DNA from: Oxalobacteraceae bacterium
GTDB lineage: Bacteria > Pseudomonadota > Gammaproteobacteria > Burkholderiales > Burkholderiaceae_D
Reading direction: 5' to 3'
NCBI GenBank assembly: GCA_947487325.1
Contig: CANKWG010000008.1
Coordinates: forward strand, 1-24,232
DNA: 24,232 nt
Below are positions 1 through 6,715 of this stretch, one piece after another. The translations under genes and the position numbers were made by a program. How positions within the stretch are numbered: position 1 is the stretch's first letter; every line of letters starts with the position of its first letter. Under the pieces are notes generated by a model. That model was not told the DNA's origin and did no database searches. It worked only from the letters and a program-made list of their open reading frames with translations.

Positions 1-419
1 CATCATCGTGAATCTCGCAGAGTTTGATTTGACCTTCCGGGTTGATGACGAAACTACCGCGCAGTGCGAGGCCCGTGCTTTCGGTCATCACACCAAAGCT
101 GCGACTGATGGCGCTAGTCGGGTCGCCGAGCAATGGGTATCGAATCTTGCTGATGGTGTCGGATGAGTCATGCCAGGCTTTGTGGGCGAAATGCGTGTAG
201 GTCGAGACAGCATAGATTTCCACCCCCAATGCCTTGAACGTGTCATAGTGATCTGCGAGGTCACCCAGTTCGGTTGGACAAACGAAGGTGAAGTCGGCCG
301 GGTAGAAAAACACGACGGACCACTGGCCTTTCAGATTGGCATCACTAACAGGAACAAATTTGCCATCGTGATAAGCGGTGGTGTTGAAAGGCTCAATCCG
401 GGTGTTTAATGAGGGACAT
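1..419 (-). pseudogene. ahpC: AhpC-type peroxiredoxin, frameshifted at codon 5; 3' end outside window
   Basis: The minus strand encodes a typical 2-Cys peroxiredoxin of the AhpC class, which reduces hydroperoxides in the cytosol, normally with AhpF. The peroxidatic motif FVCPTELGD is present, followed by THFAHKAWHDSS and the segment YPLLGDPTSAISRSFGV, all as in enterobacterial AhpC. An AGGAG site sits 5 nt before the ATG at 419, so this is the natural start. From that ATG the frame reads MSLIKHPD and then stops. Removing one T from TTT at 405-407 gives MSLINTRIEPFNTTAYHDG, the expected family N-terminus, and that frame stays open to base 1. No ATG, GTG or TTG precedes the conserved part in the correct frame. 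The gene is either inactivated by a one-base insertion or carries a sequence error. The resolving Cys region lies beyond the window. Confidence 0.88.
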
Positions 420-506
420 GGTTTTCTCCTTGGGTCTCTAAACGGTACGGAGCAGAAAGTAGGCTAAAACTATTGAGTATTGCGCTTGATAGTTTTTATA
501 AATTAA

Positions 507-521
507 ATAGGCGTTGCCTAT
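507..521. promoter_or_regulatory. OxyR-like operator candidate upstream of ahpC
   Basis: ATAG-N7-CTAT forms a 15-bp near-perfect palindrome (arms ATAGGC and GCCTAT) lying 88 bp upstream of the ahpC start. It fits the LysR T-N11-A rule and one half of the OxyR consensus. A further ATAG occurs at 489-492, but at 18 bp rather than the ideal 22 bp spacing. AhpC genes are classic OxyR targets, so the position is sensible; binding is inferred. Confidence 0.4.
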
Positions 522-617
522 CGCTTGGTAAAAATTGGTAGTTATTATTAAAATCTTTCAGTGTGTACAAGCCATTACCCACAGAAAGTGTCGAATCATG
601 GAGATCAGTTCGGTTAA

Positions 618-640
618 TCAACAAACTATCTATTTGTTGA
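618..640. repeat. 8-bp inverted repeat in the ahpC/Tim44-like gap
   Basis: TCAACAAA and TTTGTTGA are separated by 7 nt and followed on the plus strand by a T-rich stretch (GTCTTGTTTTT). It could be a weak terminator or an operator in the divergent region between ahpC and the Tim44-like gene. Apart from this and the palindrome at 507-521, I see no gene in 420-767. Confidence 0.3.
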
Positions 641-767
641 GTCTTGTTTTTCCGAAGTCTCTCTCCACCCTATCTGGATTTGACGGCACGACATCATTCC
701 TTACAATGCGAACTGTAATAACGTTTGGAGCAGGCGCTTTCTGCTCGTAAAGCTTTCAGGAGGACAC

Positions 768-1631
768 ATGAAGAAGTTTTGGATGGCACTGATGGTGGCG
801 ATTATGGGAGTCGCAGTTGTCGTCTCCAGCGCCGAAGCGAAGCGTCTCGGTGGTGGCGGTTCGTTTGGCAAGTCGTCACCGAGCTACAGTCGTCAGGCGC
901 CAGCACAAGGTCCGGGTCAGTCCGCTACCGCACAGCGTCCGGCAGCACCCGCAGCAGCACCTGCAAGTCCATGGCGGGGTATTTTGGGCGGTGCCTTGTT
1001 GGGCCTTGGCCTAGGTGCTCTTTTGTCGCACTTCGGTCTTGGTGGTGAATTCGCTAGCATGATCGGCACGGCGTTAATGATCGGCTTGCTCGCCTTTGGC
1101 GCAATTTTCCTGTTCCGAATGCTCTCGAAGAAAACTGCGAATCAGACACCCCGGCCTGCATTTGCCGGGCCTATGGAAAAGAGCGGCATTCCCGAAGTTG
1201 GTTCCAACCTTGGCTCTGCACCCCAGCCGGTGGATTGGCAGTCGGGTGCAGCGCCGGCTATTCCTGCTGACTTTGATACGGCCGGTTTCCTGCGCCACGC
1301 AAAAACGAACTTTTTGCGTATGCAGGCTGCCTGGGACAAAGGCGATGCGCAGGATATTCGCGAGTTCACTACGCCAGAAATGTTTGCCGAGCTGAAAATG
1401 CAACTTACGGAGCGCGGCTCGTCTGCGAACCACACCGATGTGGTCACGCTTGAGGCGGAGCTCATGGGCATAGAAACCGTGGGCGATGAACATCTGGCGA
1501 GCGTTCGTTTCAATGGCATGGTGAAAGAAGACGAACATGCTACTGCCGAGGCATTCAACGAGATTTGGGTTCTTTCCAAGCCGATGAGTGGAAACGGCGG
1601 ATGGCTGTTGGCTGGAATACAGCAAGTCTGA
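768..1631 (+). CDS. Tim44-like domain membrane protein
   Basis: A 287-aa protein of the bacterial Tim44-like family (COG4395 type). A strong AGGAGG site lies just before the ATG. Residues 1-24 look like a signal peptide ending SSAEA, followed by a low-complexity Gly/Ser/Pro/Ala-rich linker (about 27-68), a hydrophobic stretch with GxxxG-like glycines (about 71-118), and a soluble Tim44-like domain (about 165-287) with the pattern FLRHAKTNFLRMQAAWDKGD and a C-terminal WLLAGIQQV. Mitochondrial Tim44 is part of the import motor, but the bacterial relatives have no settled role; the fold resembles a small alpha+beta cone domain that may bind lipids or proteins. It stands alone, with two hairpins after the stop. 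The domain call is confident, the function unknown. Confidence 0.88.
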   Translation: MKKFWMALMVAIMGVAVVVSSAEAKRLGGGGSFGKSSPSYSRQAPAQGPGQSATAQRPAAPAAAPASPWRGILGGALLGLGLGALLSHFGLGGEFASMIGTALMIGLLAFGAIFLFRMLSKKTANQTPRPAFAGPMEKSGIPEVGSNLGSAPQPVDWQSGAAPAIPADFDTAGFLRHAKTNFLRMQAAWDKGDAQDIREFTTPEMFAELKMQLTERGSSANHTDVVTLEAELMGIETVGDEHLASVRFNGMVKEDEHATAEAFNEIWVLSKPMSGNGGWLLAGIQQV

Positions 1632-1639
1632 TTGACACC

Positions 1640-1664
1640 GCAGGCCGCTCTATCATCGGCCTGC
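1640..1664 (+). terminator. Hairpin after the Tim44-like gene (no U tract)
   Basis: GCAGGCC (1640-1646) pairs with GGCCTGC (1658-1664) across an 11-nt loop, 8 nt after the stop codon. There is no T run directly behind it, so it probably protects the 3' end or assists the stronger terminator at 1696-1728. Confidence 0.45.
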
Positions 1665-1695
1665 AATAGAGGTTTGTCATAATCGTTCTCGGCAC

Positions 1696-1728
1696 AAGCC
1701 GTTCGCGGGTCACTGCGAACGGCTTTTT
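1696..1728 (+). terminator. Rho-independent terminator
   Basis: AAGCCGTTCGC (1696-1706) and GCGAACGGCTT (1715-1725) form a perfect 11-bp stem with an 8-nt loop, followed by further T residues. It closes the Tim44-like transcription unit, so the downstream permease must have its own promoter or depend on read-through. Confidence 0.88.
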
Positions 1729-1773
1729 CTTGGCCTATCCCTGAAGTTGGCTTACTTCGCAAAGAGCAAGCAT

Positions 1774-2787
1774 ATGAGCACTCAGACCCGCGCATCATTG
1801 CCTGAATTGGTTTCTTACGGACTCGCGGCTGCTGGTTTGCTGGTTGTACTGCAGACCGGTTTGCTGGCCGCGCTGTATGCAGGATTGCTGGTCTTCGCGT
1901 TAGTGCATTTGCTCGCCCCAAGGCTAAGCGCCACATTGGACACGCAACGCGCTCGCCTAATCGCAGTGGCGGTGCTTGGGACCGTGATTGTCTTGCTGTT
2001 GACGGCTGTCGTTTGGGGCGCAGCGAGCTTCTTCCTGTCAGATGCAGGTAGCCTGCCGGTGCTGTTGAAGAAAATGGCTGATCTGATCGATCAGTCGCGC
2101 TCTCAGATCCCGCCTTGGCTGGCTGCTTACCTGCCGCAGAGCGCGGAGGCGATGCAGCAATCTTTTGCCTATTGGATCCGCGACCATGCGTCACAAGCCA
2201 CCGATCTTGGAAAGCAGATGGGCCGATTGCTTGTCCACCTGCTACTCGGCATGGTGATCGGCGCGATGGCGGCTTTGTATGACACGACGTACATTCATCA
2301 CTACAAACCTTTGTCAGCCGCATTACATCAGCGCATCGTGCGTTTGCATCAAGTGTTTAAGCAAATCGTTTTCGCCCAGATCAGAATCGCGGGTATCAAT
2401 GCGATTTTCACAGGCATTTTTCTGGCGCTTGCACTACCGATGGCGGGCATTCACTTGCCCTTTGTAAAAACCATGATACTGATCACCTTCATCGCAGGGC
2501 TATTGCCGGTGGTTGGCAATCTGATTTCAAACACAGTCATTGTCGTTATCAGCCTATCGCATTCCCTCTCAACAGCTGCTTTTGCGCTTTTGTTTCTAGT
2601 AACCATACACAAGCTCGAATATTTCCTGAACGCCAAAATTATTGGTACTCAGATTAATGCGAAGGCTTGGGAACTGCTGACGGCGATGCTGATCATGGAG
2701 TCGGTTTTTGGCATACCGGGGGTTATCGCAGCCCCGGTGTTTTACGCCTATTTGAAAGCAGAATTAGTGGCAGCGGGCCAAGTCTAA
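1774..2787 (+). CDS. AI-2E family transporter (PerM-like permease)
   Basis: A 337-aa polytopic membrane protein of the AI-2E/PerM family (COG0628). The N-terminus holds closely spaced TM segments (about 10-40 and 55-85), then the long extracytoplasmic region typical of the family (about 90-150, with IPPWLAAYLPQSAEAMQQSF). The C-terminal part has several more TM segments with the family-like stretch TFIAGLLPVVGNLISNTV and the end motif PGVIAAPVFYAYLKAEL. The frame is open back to a TTG at 1747, but the ATG at 1774 gives the more natural N-terminus MSTQTRASLPEL; the SD is weak for both. Members export small molecules or ions, and the substrate here cannot be read from sequence. It converges on the terC-like gene, with 23 bp between stops. 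Confidence 0.85.
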   Translation: MSTQTRASLPELVSYGLAAAGLLVVLQTGLLAALYAGLLVFALVHLLAPRLSATLDTQRARLIAVAVLGTVIVLLLTAVVWGAASFFLSDAGSLPVLLKKMADLIDQSRSQIPPWLAAYLPQSAEAMQQSFAYWIRDHASQATDLGKQMGRLLVHLLLGMVIGAMAALYDTTYIHHYKPLSAALHQRIVRLHQVFKQIVFAQIRIAGINAIFTGIFLALALPMAGIHLPFVKTMILITFIAGLLPVVGNLISNTVIVVISLSHSLSTAAFALLFLVTIHKLEYFLNAKIIGTQINAKAWELLTAMLIMESVFGIPGVIAAPVFYAYLKAELVAAGQV

Positions 2788-2819
2788 AGCTATCGATCTC
2801 GTGGGTAGGCTTATTTTTT
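2787..2819 (+). terminator. Candidate terminator between convergent genes
   Basis: AAGCTATC (2787-2794) pairs with GGTAG plus CTT (2804-2812) with one bulged G, followed by ATTTTTT. It begins in the permease stop codon and overlaps the 3' end of the terC-like gene. Confidence 0.45.
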
Positions 2820-3575
2820 ATCAGTAACCTCTGACGTTGCAATCGATGCGATGATGTCCACTGGACGGGACGAACGTCTCCGCAGTCGTATGTTCAGCAT
2901 TTCAACCATGACTGAGAACAGCATCGCGCTATAGATGTATCCCTTGGGTATGTGGGTGCCGAAACCTTCGGCAATCAGCACCACACCAATGGCAACCAGG
3001 AAGGCCAGCGCAAGCATTTTGACGGTCGGATGTTTGGAAACAAATCGACCTATGGGGCCGGCGAACACCATCATTAGTAAAACAGAGGTAACGACCGCAG
3101 CCACCATCACGGCAACCTGCTCAACCATCCCGACTGCCGTGATGATGGAATCGAGCGAGAACACCATATCGATCAGCATGATCTGCGCGATGATGGAGGC
3201 AAATGAGGCGTGTACGATATTTTTTTGTTCCCGGTGTGCGCCCTCCAAGGATTCATGAATTTCACCCACACTTTTCCAGATCAAGAACAGGCCGCCTAGC
3301 AACAGCACAATGTCACGGCCAGAAAACGGCTGGTCGAAGACCGTAAATAGCGTCTCTTTCAATCCAACGATCCAAGACAGAATCATCAGTAAGCCAATGC
3401 GCATGAACATGGCCCCAAACAGTCCGACTTTTCGAGCAATTTCGCGTTGATGCGGTGGTAGCTTGTCTACCAGAATCGAAATAAAAATGACGTTGTCGAT
3501 GCCAAGAACCAGTTCAAGCGCGGTGAGCGTTAAAAATGCCAGCCAGATTTGTGGGTCGGACAGCAGTTCAATCAT
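2811..3575 (-). CDS. TerC family integral membrane protein
   Basis: A 254-aa membrane protein of the TerC/Alx/YkoY family. Two hallmark acidic membrane motifs are visible: ELVLGIDNVIF (21-31, Asp27) and DMVFSLDSI (136-144, Asp136 and Asp142). Seven to eight hydrophobic segments are evident, with a hydrophilic loop around 105-122 and a charged C-terminus. Family members include manganese exporters such as E. coli Alx and proteins linked to tellurite resistance, so metal export is the likeliest role here; no tellurite operon genes are near. It is divergent from the NhaR-like regulator across 140 bp. The start at 3575 has only a weak GAAAG site. I looked for a yybP-ykoY manganese riboswitch in the leader and did not see its conserved core. 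Confidence 0.88.
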   Translation of the reverse strand: MIELLSDPQIWLAFLTLTALELVLGIDNVIFISILVDKLPPHQREIARKVGLFGAMFMRIGLLMILSWIVGLKETLFTVFDQPFSGRDIVLLLGGLFLIWKSVGEIHESLEGAHREQKNIVHASFASIIAQIMLIDMVFSLDSIITAVGMVEQVAVMVAAVVTSVLLMMVFAGPIGRFVSKHPTVKMLALAFLVAIGVVLIAEGFGTHIPKGYIYSAMLFSVMVEMLNIRLRRRSSRPVDIIASIATSEVTDKK

Positions 3576-3633
3576 TGGGCGGCTTTCAGAAAAAGGTATC
3601 GTTAAAATTAATTGAGGAAGTTTACCAGCGTAC

Positions 3634-3667
3634 TTTTTAGGACGGGCTTCTGCGCGCGTCTAAAAAA
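3634..3667. promoter_or_regulatory. Inverted repeat between terC-like and nhaR-like genes (operator candidate)
   Basis: TTTTTAGGACG (3634-3644) and CGTCTAAAAAA (3657-3667) are near-perfect arms with one bulged G and a 12-nt spacer. A terminator would make little sense between divergent genes, so a regulator-binding site or a leader hairpin for terC is more likely. LysR-type regulators usually bind such shared regions; this is inference. Confidence 0.4.
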
Positions 3668-3715
3668 CCAGAGATAATCGGAAGTTGAGTTCGAAAAACT
3701 GGAAAGGTCTTCGCG

Positions 3716-4609
3716 GTGAGCCTCAATTTTCGTCATCTGCATTACTTCTGGGTCGTCGCCAAAGAGGGCAGTATTACGCGTGCCGCCGAGCGCCTTGGCC
3801 TGGCCGTCCAAACAGTCAGTGCCCAGCTCTCGCAGCTGGAGAAGTCTATCGGTAAGTCCTTGTTCAAACCCCAGGGACGACGACTCGTTCTCACGGAGGC
3901 CGGAGATCTGGCCTTGCGGTACGCTGACCAGATCTTTCTTTTGGGCGAGCAACTACAAGATGCCTTGAGCGCCACCGACGTCGAGCCTGTCATGCGACTA
4001 ATGGTGGGCATTTCTGATTCCTTGCCCAAGCTTATTGCATCCCGGCTGCTGGAGGCCGCGCTCGCCCTGCCTCAGCGCGTCCGGCTGGTTTGCTATGAGG
4101 AGCAGTTCGAGGCTCTTCTTGGGAAGCTGTCAGTGCACAAACTTGATGTGATGCTAACGGATAGGCCGGTGCCGCCAGGTTCATCCTTGCGCGTATTCAG
4201 CCACTTGCTGGTGGAAACGCAAACGAGTTTGTTCGGCATACCGGCGCTGGCAGAAAAGTACACCGCTGGATTTCCAGGCAGTCTGATGGGTGCGCCTTTG
4301 CTTTTACCGACGCGCAATAACGCGATACGTGCCCGCATTGATCAGTGGTTCGAAAGTCATGATCTGCGTCCTGATGTGATTGGTGAGTTCGATGACAACG
4401 CACTCCTGCATACGTTTGGGCGGGTGGGTCGTGGCATGTTCCCGGCACCGTCAGTGCTCGCTGCTGATGTTTTCGAACAATTCGGTGTGGTGCCTGTGGG
4501 CCCTATGTCCGAGGTTACTGAGCAAATTTACGCGATCTCTAACGAGAGAAAAATCAAGCATCCTGCGATCGAAGCAATTCTCAAAGCAATGCACACCGAT
4601 AAGTTTTGA
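3716..4609 (+). CDS. nhaR: NhaR-like LysR-family transcriptional regulator
   Basis: A 297-aa LysR-type regulator closest to NhaR, the activator of Na+/H+ antiporter genes in E. coli. The N-terminus NFRHLHYFWVVAKEGSITRA fits the NhaR opening (NYNHLYYFWHVYKEGS), and the winged HTH spans about 5-62. The effector domain carries NhaR-like stretches: HKLDVMLTDRPV, a GEFDDNALLHTFG block matching E. coli GEFDDAALMKAFG, and the end region YAISNERKIKHPAIEAI. The start is GTG at 3716, with GGAAAGG eight bases upstream. It faces away from terC and converges on the cytochrome c gene. No nhaA is in the window, so its target may be terC or lie elsewhere. A terminator follows the stop closely. Confidence 0.85.
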   Translation: MSLNFRHLHYFWVVAKEGSITRAAERLGLAVQTVSAQLSQLEKSIGKSLFKPQGRRLVLTEAGDLALRYADQIFLLGEQLQDALSATDVEPVMRLMVGISDSLPKLIASRLLEAALALPQRVRLVCYEEQFEALLGKLSVHKLDVMLTDRPVPPGSSLRVFSHLLVETQTSLFGIPALAEKYTAGFPGSLMGAPLLLPTRNNAIRARIDQWFESHDLRPDVIGEFDDNALLHTFGRVGRGMFPAPSVLAADVFEQFGVVPVGPMSEVTEQIYAISNERKIKHPAIEAILKAMHTDKF

Positions 4610-4626
4610 GTCGCCGATCAGCGCAT

Positions 4627-4658
4627 AAAAAAGCCGGCATACGCCGGCGATATTTTTT
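4627..4658. terminator. Bidirectional terminator between nhaR-like and cytochrome c genes
   Basis: GCCGGC-ATAC-GCCGGC (4633-4648) is flanked by an A run (4627-4632) and a T run (4653-4658), so it can work in both directions between two convergent genes. A second small hairpin, GGCAT-GAAT-ATGCC, follows at 4659-4672. Confidence 0.85.
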
Positions 4659-4675
4659 GGCATGAATATGCCGAA

Positions 4676-4996
4676 TTACTTCTTTTTTAATTCGATTTCA
4701 AATTGCGCGAACCAGGCTGAAATGTTGTCAATATCCGCATCTGAAAGAGGTTTGGCAATCACATTCATTACCTCATTGTGCCGTTTGCCATCGCGGAATT
4801 GTTTCAACTGGCTTGCAAGATAAATTTCTGGCTGACCTGCTAGGGAAGGGGTGCCGGGCATTGTCGAGATGCCATTTTCGCCATGGCACATAAGGCAGCT
4901 TTGAGCGGCTTTTTCGCCGGCTTTCATGTCGGCGGCAGCAGGTAAGGAAACACTGGCCAAGGCCAGCAACGTAGTCAATAGTGCGGCTAATTTCAT
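4676..4996 (-). CDS. Small periplasmic class I cytochrome c (c553-like)
   Basis: A 106-aa monoheme cytochrome c. Residues 1-22 form a Sec signal peptide (MKLAALLTTLLALASVSLPAAA). The heme-binding site is CLMCH (Cys34, Cys37, His38), followed by GENGISTMPGTPSLAGQPEIYL, a pattern common in the c553/c4 group, and a likely axial Met77. It should shuttle electrons in the periplasm towards a terminal oxidase. It lies downstream of the PQQ dehydrogenase on the same strand, separated by 133 bp that contain two hairpins, so it could accept electrons from that enzyme but is probably transcribed partly on its own. No clear SD precedes the ATG. The C-terminus ends in a lysine cluster (ELKKK). Confidence 0.9.
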   Translation of the reverse strand: MKLAALLTTLLALASVSLPAAADMKAGEKAAQSCLMCHGENGISTMPGTPSLAGQPEIYLASQLKQFRDGKRHNEVMNVIAKPLSDADIDNISAWFAQFEIELKKK

Positions 4997-5047
4997 GATG
5001 TAAATCTGAGTAAATGGGTGATGAGGATGGTGCGATAGGCTAAAACA

Positions 5048-5083
5048 AAATCGCCTGCCACGTTGAACCGGGGCAGGCGATTT
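5048..5083 (-). terminator. Rho-independent terminator of the sorbosone dehydrogenase gene
   Basis: AAATCGCCTGCC and GGCAGGCGATTT form a perfect 12-bp stem with a 12-nt loop. On the minus strand the stem runs into ATTTTGTTTTA, giving the U-rich tail. It is the second hairpin after the dehydrogenase stop. Confidence 0.85.
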
Positions 5084-5091
5084 GCATTACG

Positions 5092-5116
5092 ACGACAGGA
5101 CTTGTGGCCCTGTCGT
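5092..5116 (-). terminator. First hairpin after the dehydrogenase stop
   Basis: ACGACAGG (5092-5099) and CCTGTCGT (5109-5116) form an 8-bp stem 13 nt downstream of the stop. No U tract follows; probably 3'-end protection in tandem with 5048-5083. Confidence 0.5.
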
Positions 5117-5129
5117 GTTCAGTGCTCTC

Positions 5130-6419
5130 TTAGTTTGCCGAGTAGGAGATGCGATAGATCGCACCAGCGTAGTCGTCAGACACGAGGATAGAACCGTCAG
5201 GCAGATTGGCAACGTCAACTGGGCGGCCGATAGCGCGCTTAGTCGACTTGTCCAGGAAGCCTTCAGCGAAGATTTCCGCTTTGCCAGCAGTACCGTCAGC
5301 GTTCAGAGGAACGAAGTTGACGAGGTAGCCGCTAGGCTCGGTACGGTTCCAGGAACCGTGCGAAGCAACGAAAATACCGCCCTGATACTTCTTGGGGAAA
5401 GTGCTGCCGGTGTAGAAGGACATGCCCAGCTGAGCCTGGTGTGCAGGGAACTCCACTTGCGGGAAGATCGCGCCAGCTGGCTCTTTCATGTCTTTCAGTT
5501 CAGGCGCTGCAGGCGAGCCAGCAACTTTGAACTTGCCGTTCCAGTAAGGGAAGCCGAAGTGCTGGCCTGCCTTGGTGATACGGTTCAGTTCGCCTGGAGG
5601 AACGTCGTCACCCAGACCGTCAACCTGGTTGTCAGTCGTCCAGATAGTCTTGTCTTTCGGGTTGATGTCGATACCAGCTGGGTTACGCATGCCCATCGCG
5701 TAAACTTCTTTGCCGGAACCATCGAATGGGTTCAGACGGATAACGCCACCAATACCGACCTTGTTGTACAGGTCGATCTTGTCTTTTGGCTGAACGTTGT
5801 ATGGCTGACCCAGGGTCACATACAGTTTGCCGTCATCAGCAACGCGGCATACACGGCCGGTGTGGTTGTATGACTGCTCTTCAACAGGAATCAGGCCGCC
5901 TTCTTGAACAGCGGTGATCACTGCAACGTCCGGACCTTCGTAGAAGTATTCGGCAGCTGGGAAGTTCAGAACGCGGTTCGATTCAGTAACGATCAGGAAG
6001 CCGTCTTTTGTCCAGCAAACGCCGTTAGGGTTCTTGAACTTGATCGAAGGAGCGAATGGCTTGACTTCGTCAGCGGTCATGTCGCCGTTACGGTCGGTAA
6101 CAGCCCAAACGGTTGTCTTGCGTGTGCCGACGAACAGCATGTTGGTCGAAGGAGCAACCGCCATGTAACGCGCGTCAGGAACGACGGCGTACAGTTCGAT
6201 CTTGAAGCCTTCTGGCAGCTTGATCTTTTTCAGGTTGGCCTTGAGCTGGTCAACATTCTTGCCGGTCTGTGGAACGACAGGAATATCGATTGCTGTGTCG
6301 GTGTTTTTCATTGCCGAGATCTTTTCCAGATTCTCGTCTTTTGCAAAGCTGGATGCGGAGAACGCAACGAGCATCGCCGATGCCAGAACGCTCTTCACAA
6401 ATACGTTGGATGTAGCCAA
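5130..6419 (-). CDS. PQQ-dependent sorbosone dehydrogenase-family protein (soluble sugar/aldose dehydrogenase-like)
   Basis: A 429-aa periplasmic beta-propeller of the L-sorbosone/glucose dehydrogenase (GSDH) family, which oxidises sugars or aldehydes with PQQ. Family signatures include GMRNPAGIDINPKDKTIWTT, the segment GLGDDVPPGELNRI, then HFGFPYWNG, FVASHGSWNR, and the C-terminal RPVDVANLPDGSILVSDDY AGAIYRI. The frame extends to 6485, but the start is best set at TTG 6419: GGAG lies 7 nt upstream (6427-6430), and translation then begins with a good Sec signal peptide (MATSNVFVKSVLASAMLVAF, cleavage near SSFA/KDE). The two terminator hairpins downstream and strong SD suggest high expression. 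A cytochrome c gene lies downstream and a YVTN propeller upstream. No PQQ biosynthesis genes are in the window. Substrate unknown. Confidence 0.88.
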   Translation of the reverse strand: MATSNVFVKSVLASAMLVAFSASSFAKDENLEKISAMKNTDTAIDIPVVPQTGKNVDQLKANLKKIKLPEGFKIELYAVVPDARYMAVAPSTNMLFVGTRKTTVWAVTDRNGDMTADEVKPFAPSIKFKNPNGVCWTKDGFLIVTESNRVLNFPAAEYFYEGPDVAVITAVQEGGLIPVEEQSYNHTGRVCRVADDGKLYVTLGQPYNVQPKDKIDLYNKVGIGGVIRLNPFDGSGKEVYAMGMRNPAGIDINPKDKTIWTTDNQVDGLGDDVPPGELNRITKAGQHFGFPYWNGKFKVAGSPAAPELKDMKEPAGAIFPQVEFPAHQAQLGMSFYTGSTFPKKYQGGIFVASHGSWNRTEPSGYLVNFVPLNADGTAGKAEIFAEGFLDKSTKRAIGRPVDVANLPDGSILVSDDYAGAIYRISYSAN

Positions 6420-6572
6420 GTTTAATCTCCGATTGGTTTTCTGTTGACTTAGTAATGAACCACATGACCCAAGCAAAACTTTCATTTATGTTTTAACAAC
6501 AAAAGTTTGAAAGTTCCGCATTGATACTCTTTGGGGCTCTGGAATATAAAGTTTGCGCTTATCAAGCCACAA

Positions 6573-6638
6573 GTGAATTTTTTTCACCAATGAACCTAGT
6601 GAGTCAAACTTGTGCCTCAAGTCTCAACAATGTCTCAA
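6573..6638. promoter_or_regulatory. Inverted repeat and CTCAA repeats upstream of the dehydrogenase
   Basis: The 296-bp gap between the propeller stop and the dehydrogenase start holds GTGAA-N5-TTCAC (6573-6587) and three copies of CTCAA at 6616, 6623 and 6634, the last two within GTCTCAA and 11 bp apart, with a related GAGTCAA at 6601. A plausible minus-strand promoter follows: TTGTGG, 17 nt, TTATAT, near 6546-6574. These look like control elements for the dehydrogenase gene; no regulator is identified. Confidence 0.3.
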
Positions 6639-6657
6639 AGCCCCAGTAATTCTGACT

Positions 6658-6697
6658 AAAAAAAACCTGCGCGCGGAATTTGCGTGCAAGTTTTTTG
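6658..6697 (-). terminator. Terminator of the YVTN propeller gene
   Basis: On the minus strand CTTGCACGC and GCGCGCAGG pair with one mismatch and a G-U, followed by eight T residues (the A run 6658-6665). A T run on the other side (6691-6696) would allow function in both directions. Confidence 0.75.
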
Positions 6698-6715
6698 ATT
6701 AAATATAAAAATCGA

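Noticed and set aside
535..750. 71-codon plus-strand frame starting at TTG in the ahpC/Tim44-like gap
   Set aside because: No SD, rare start, no domain; it covers the inverted repeat and likely promoter region.
1142..2323. Long open frame (393 codons) on the minus strand opposite the Tim44-like and permease genes
   Set aside because: It spans the terminator and two well-supported plus-strand genes, and its product is a Ser/Arg-rich sequence with no recognisable domain.
3576..3715. yybP-ykoY manganese riboswitch in the terC leader
   Set aside because: TerC genes can have one, but the conserved core sequences are not present in these 140 bp.
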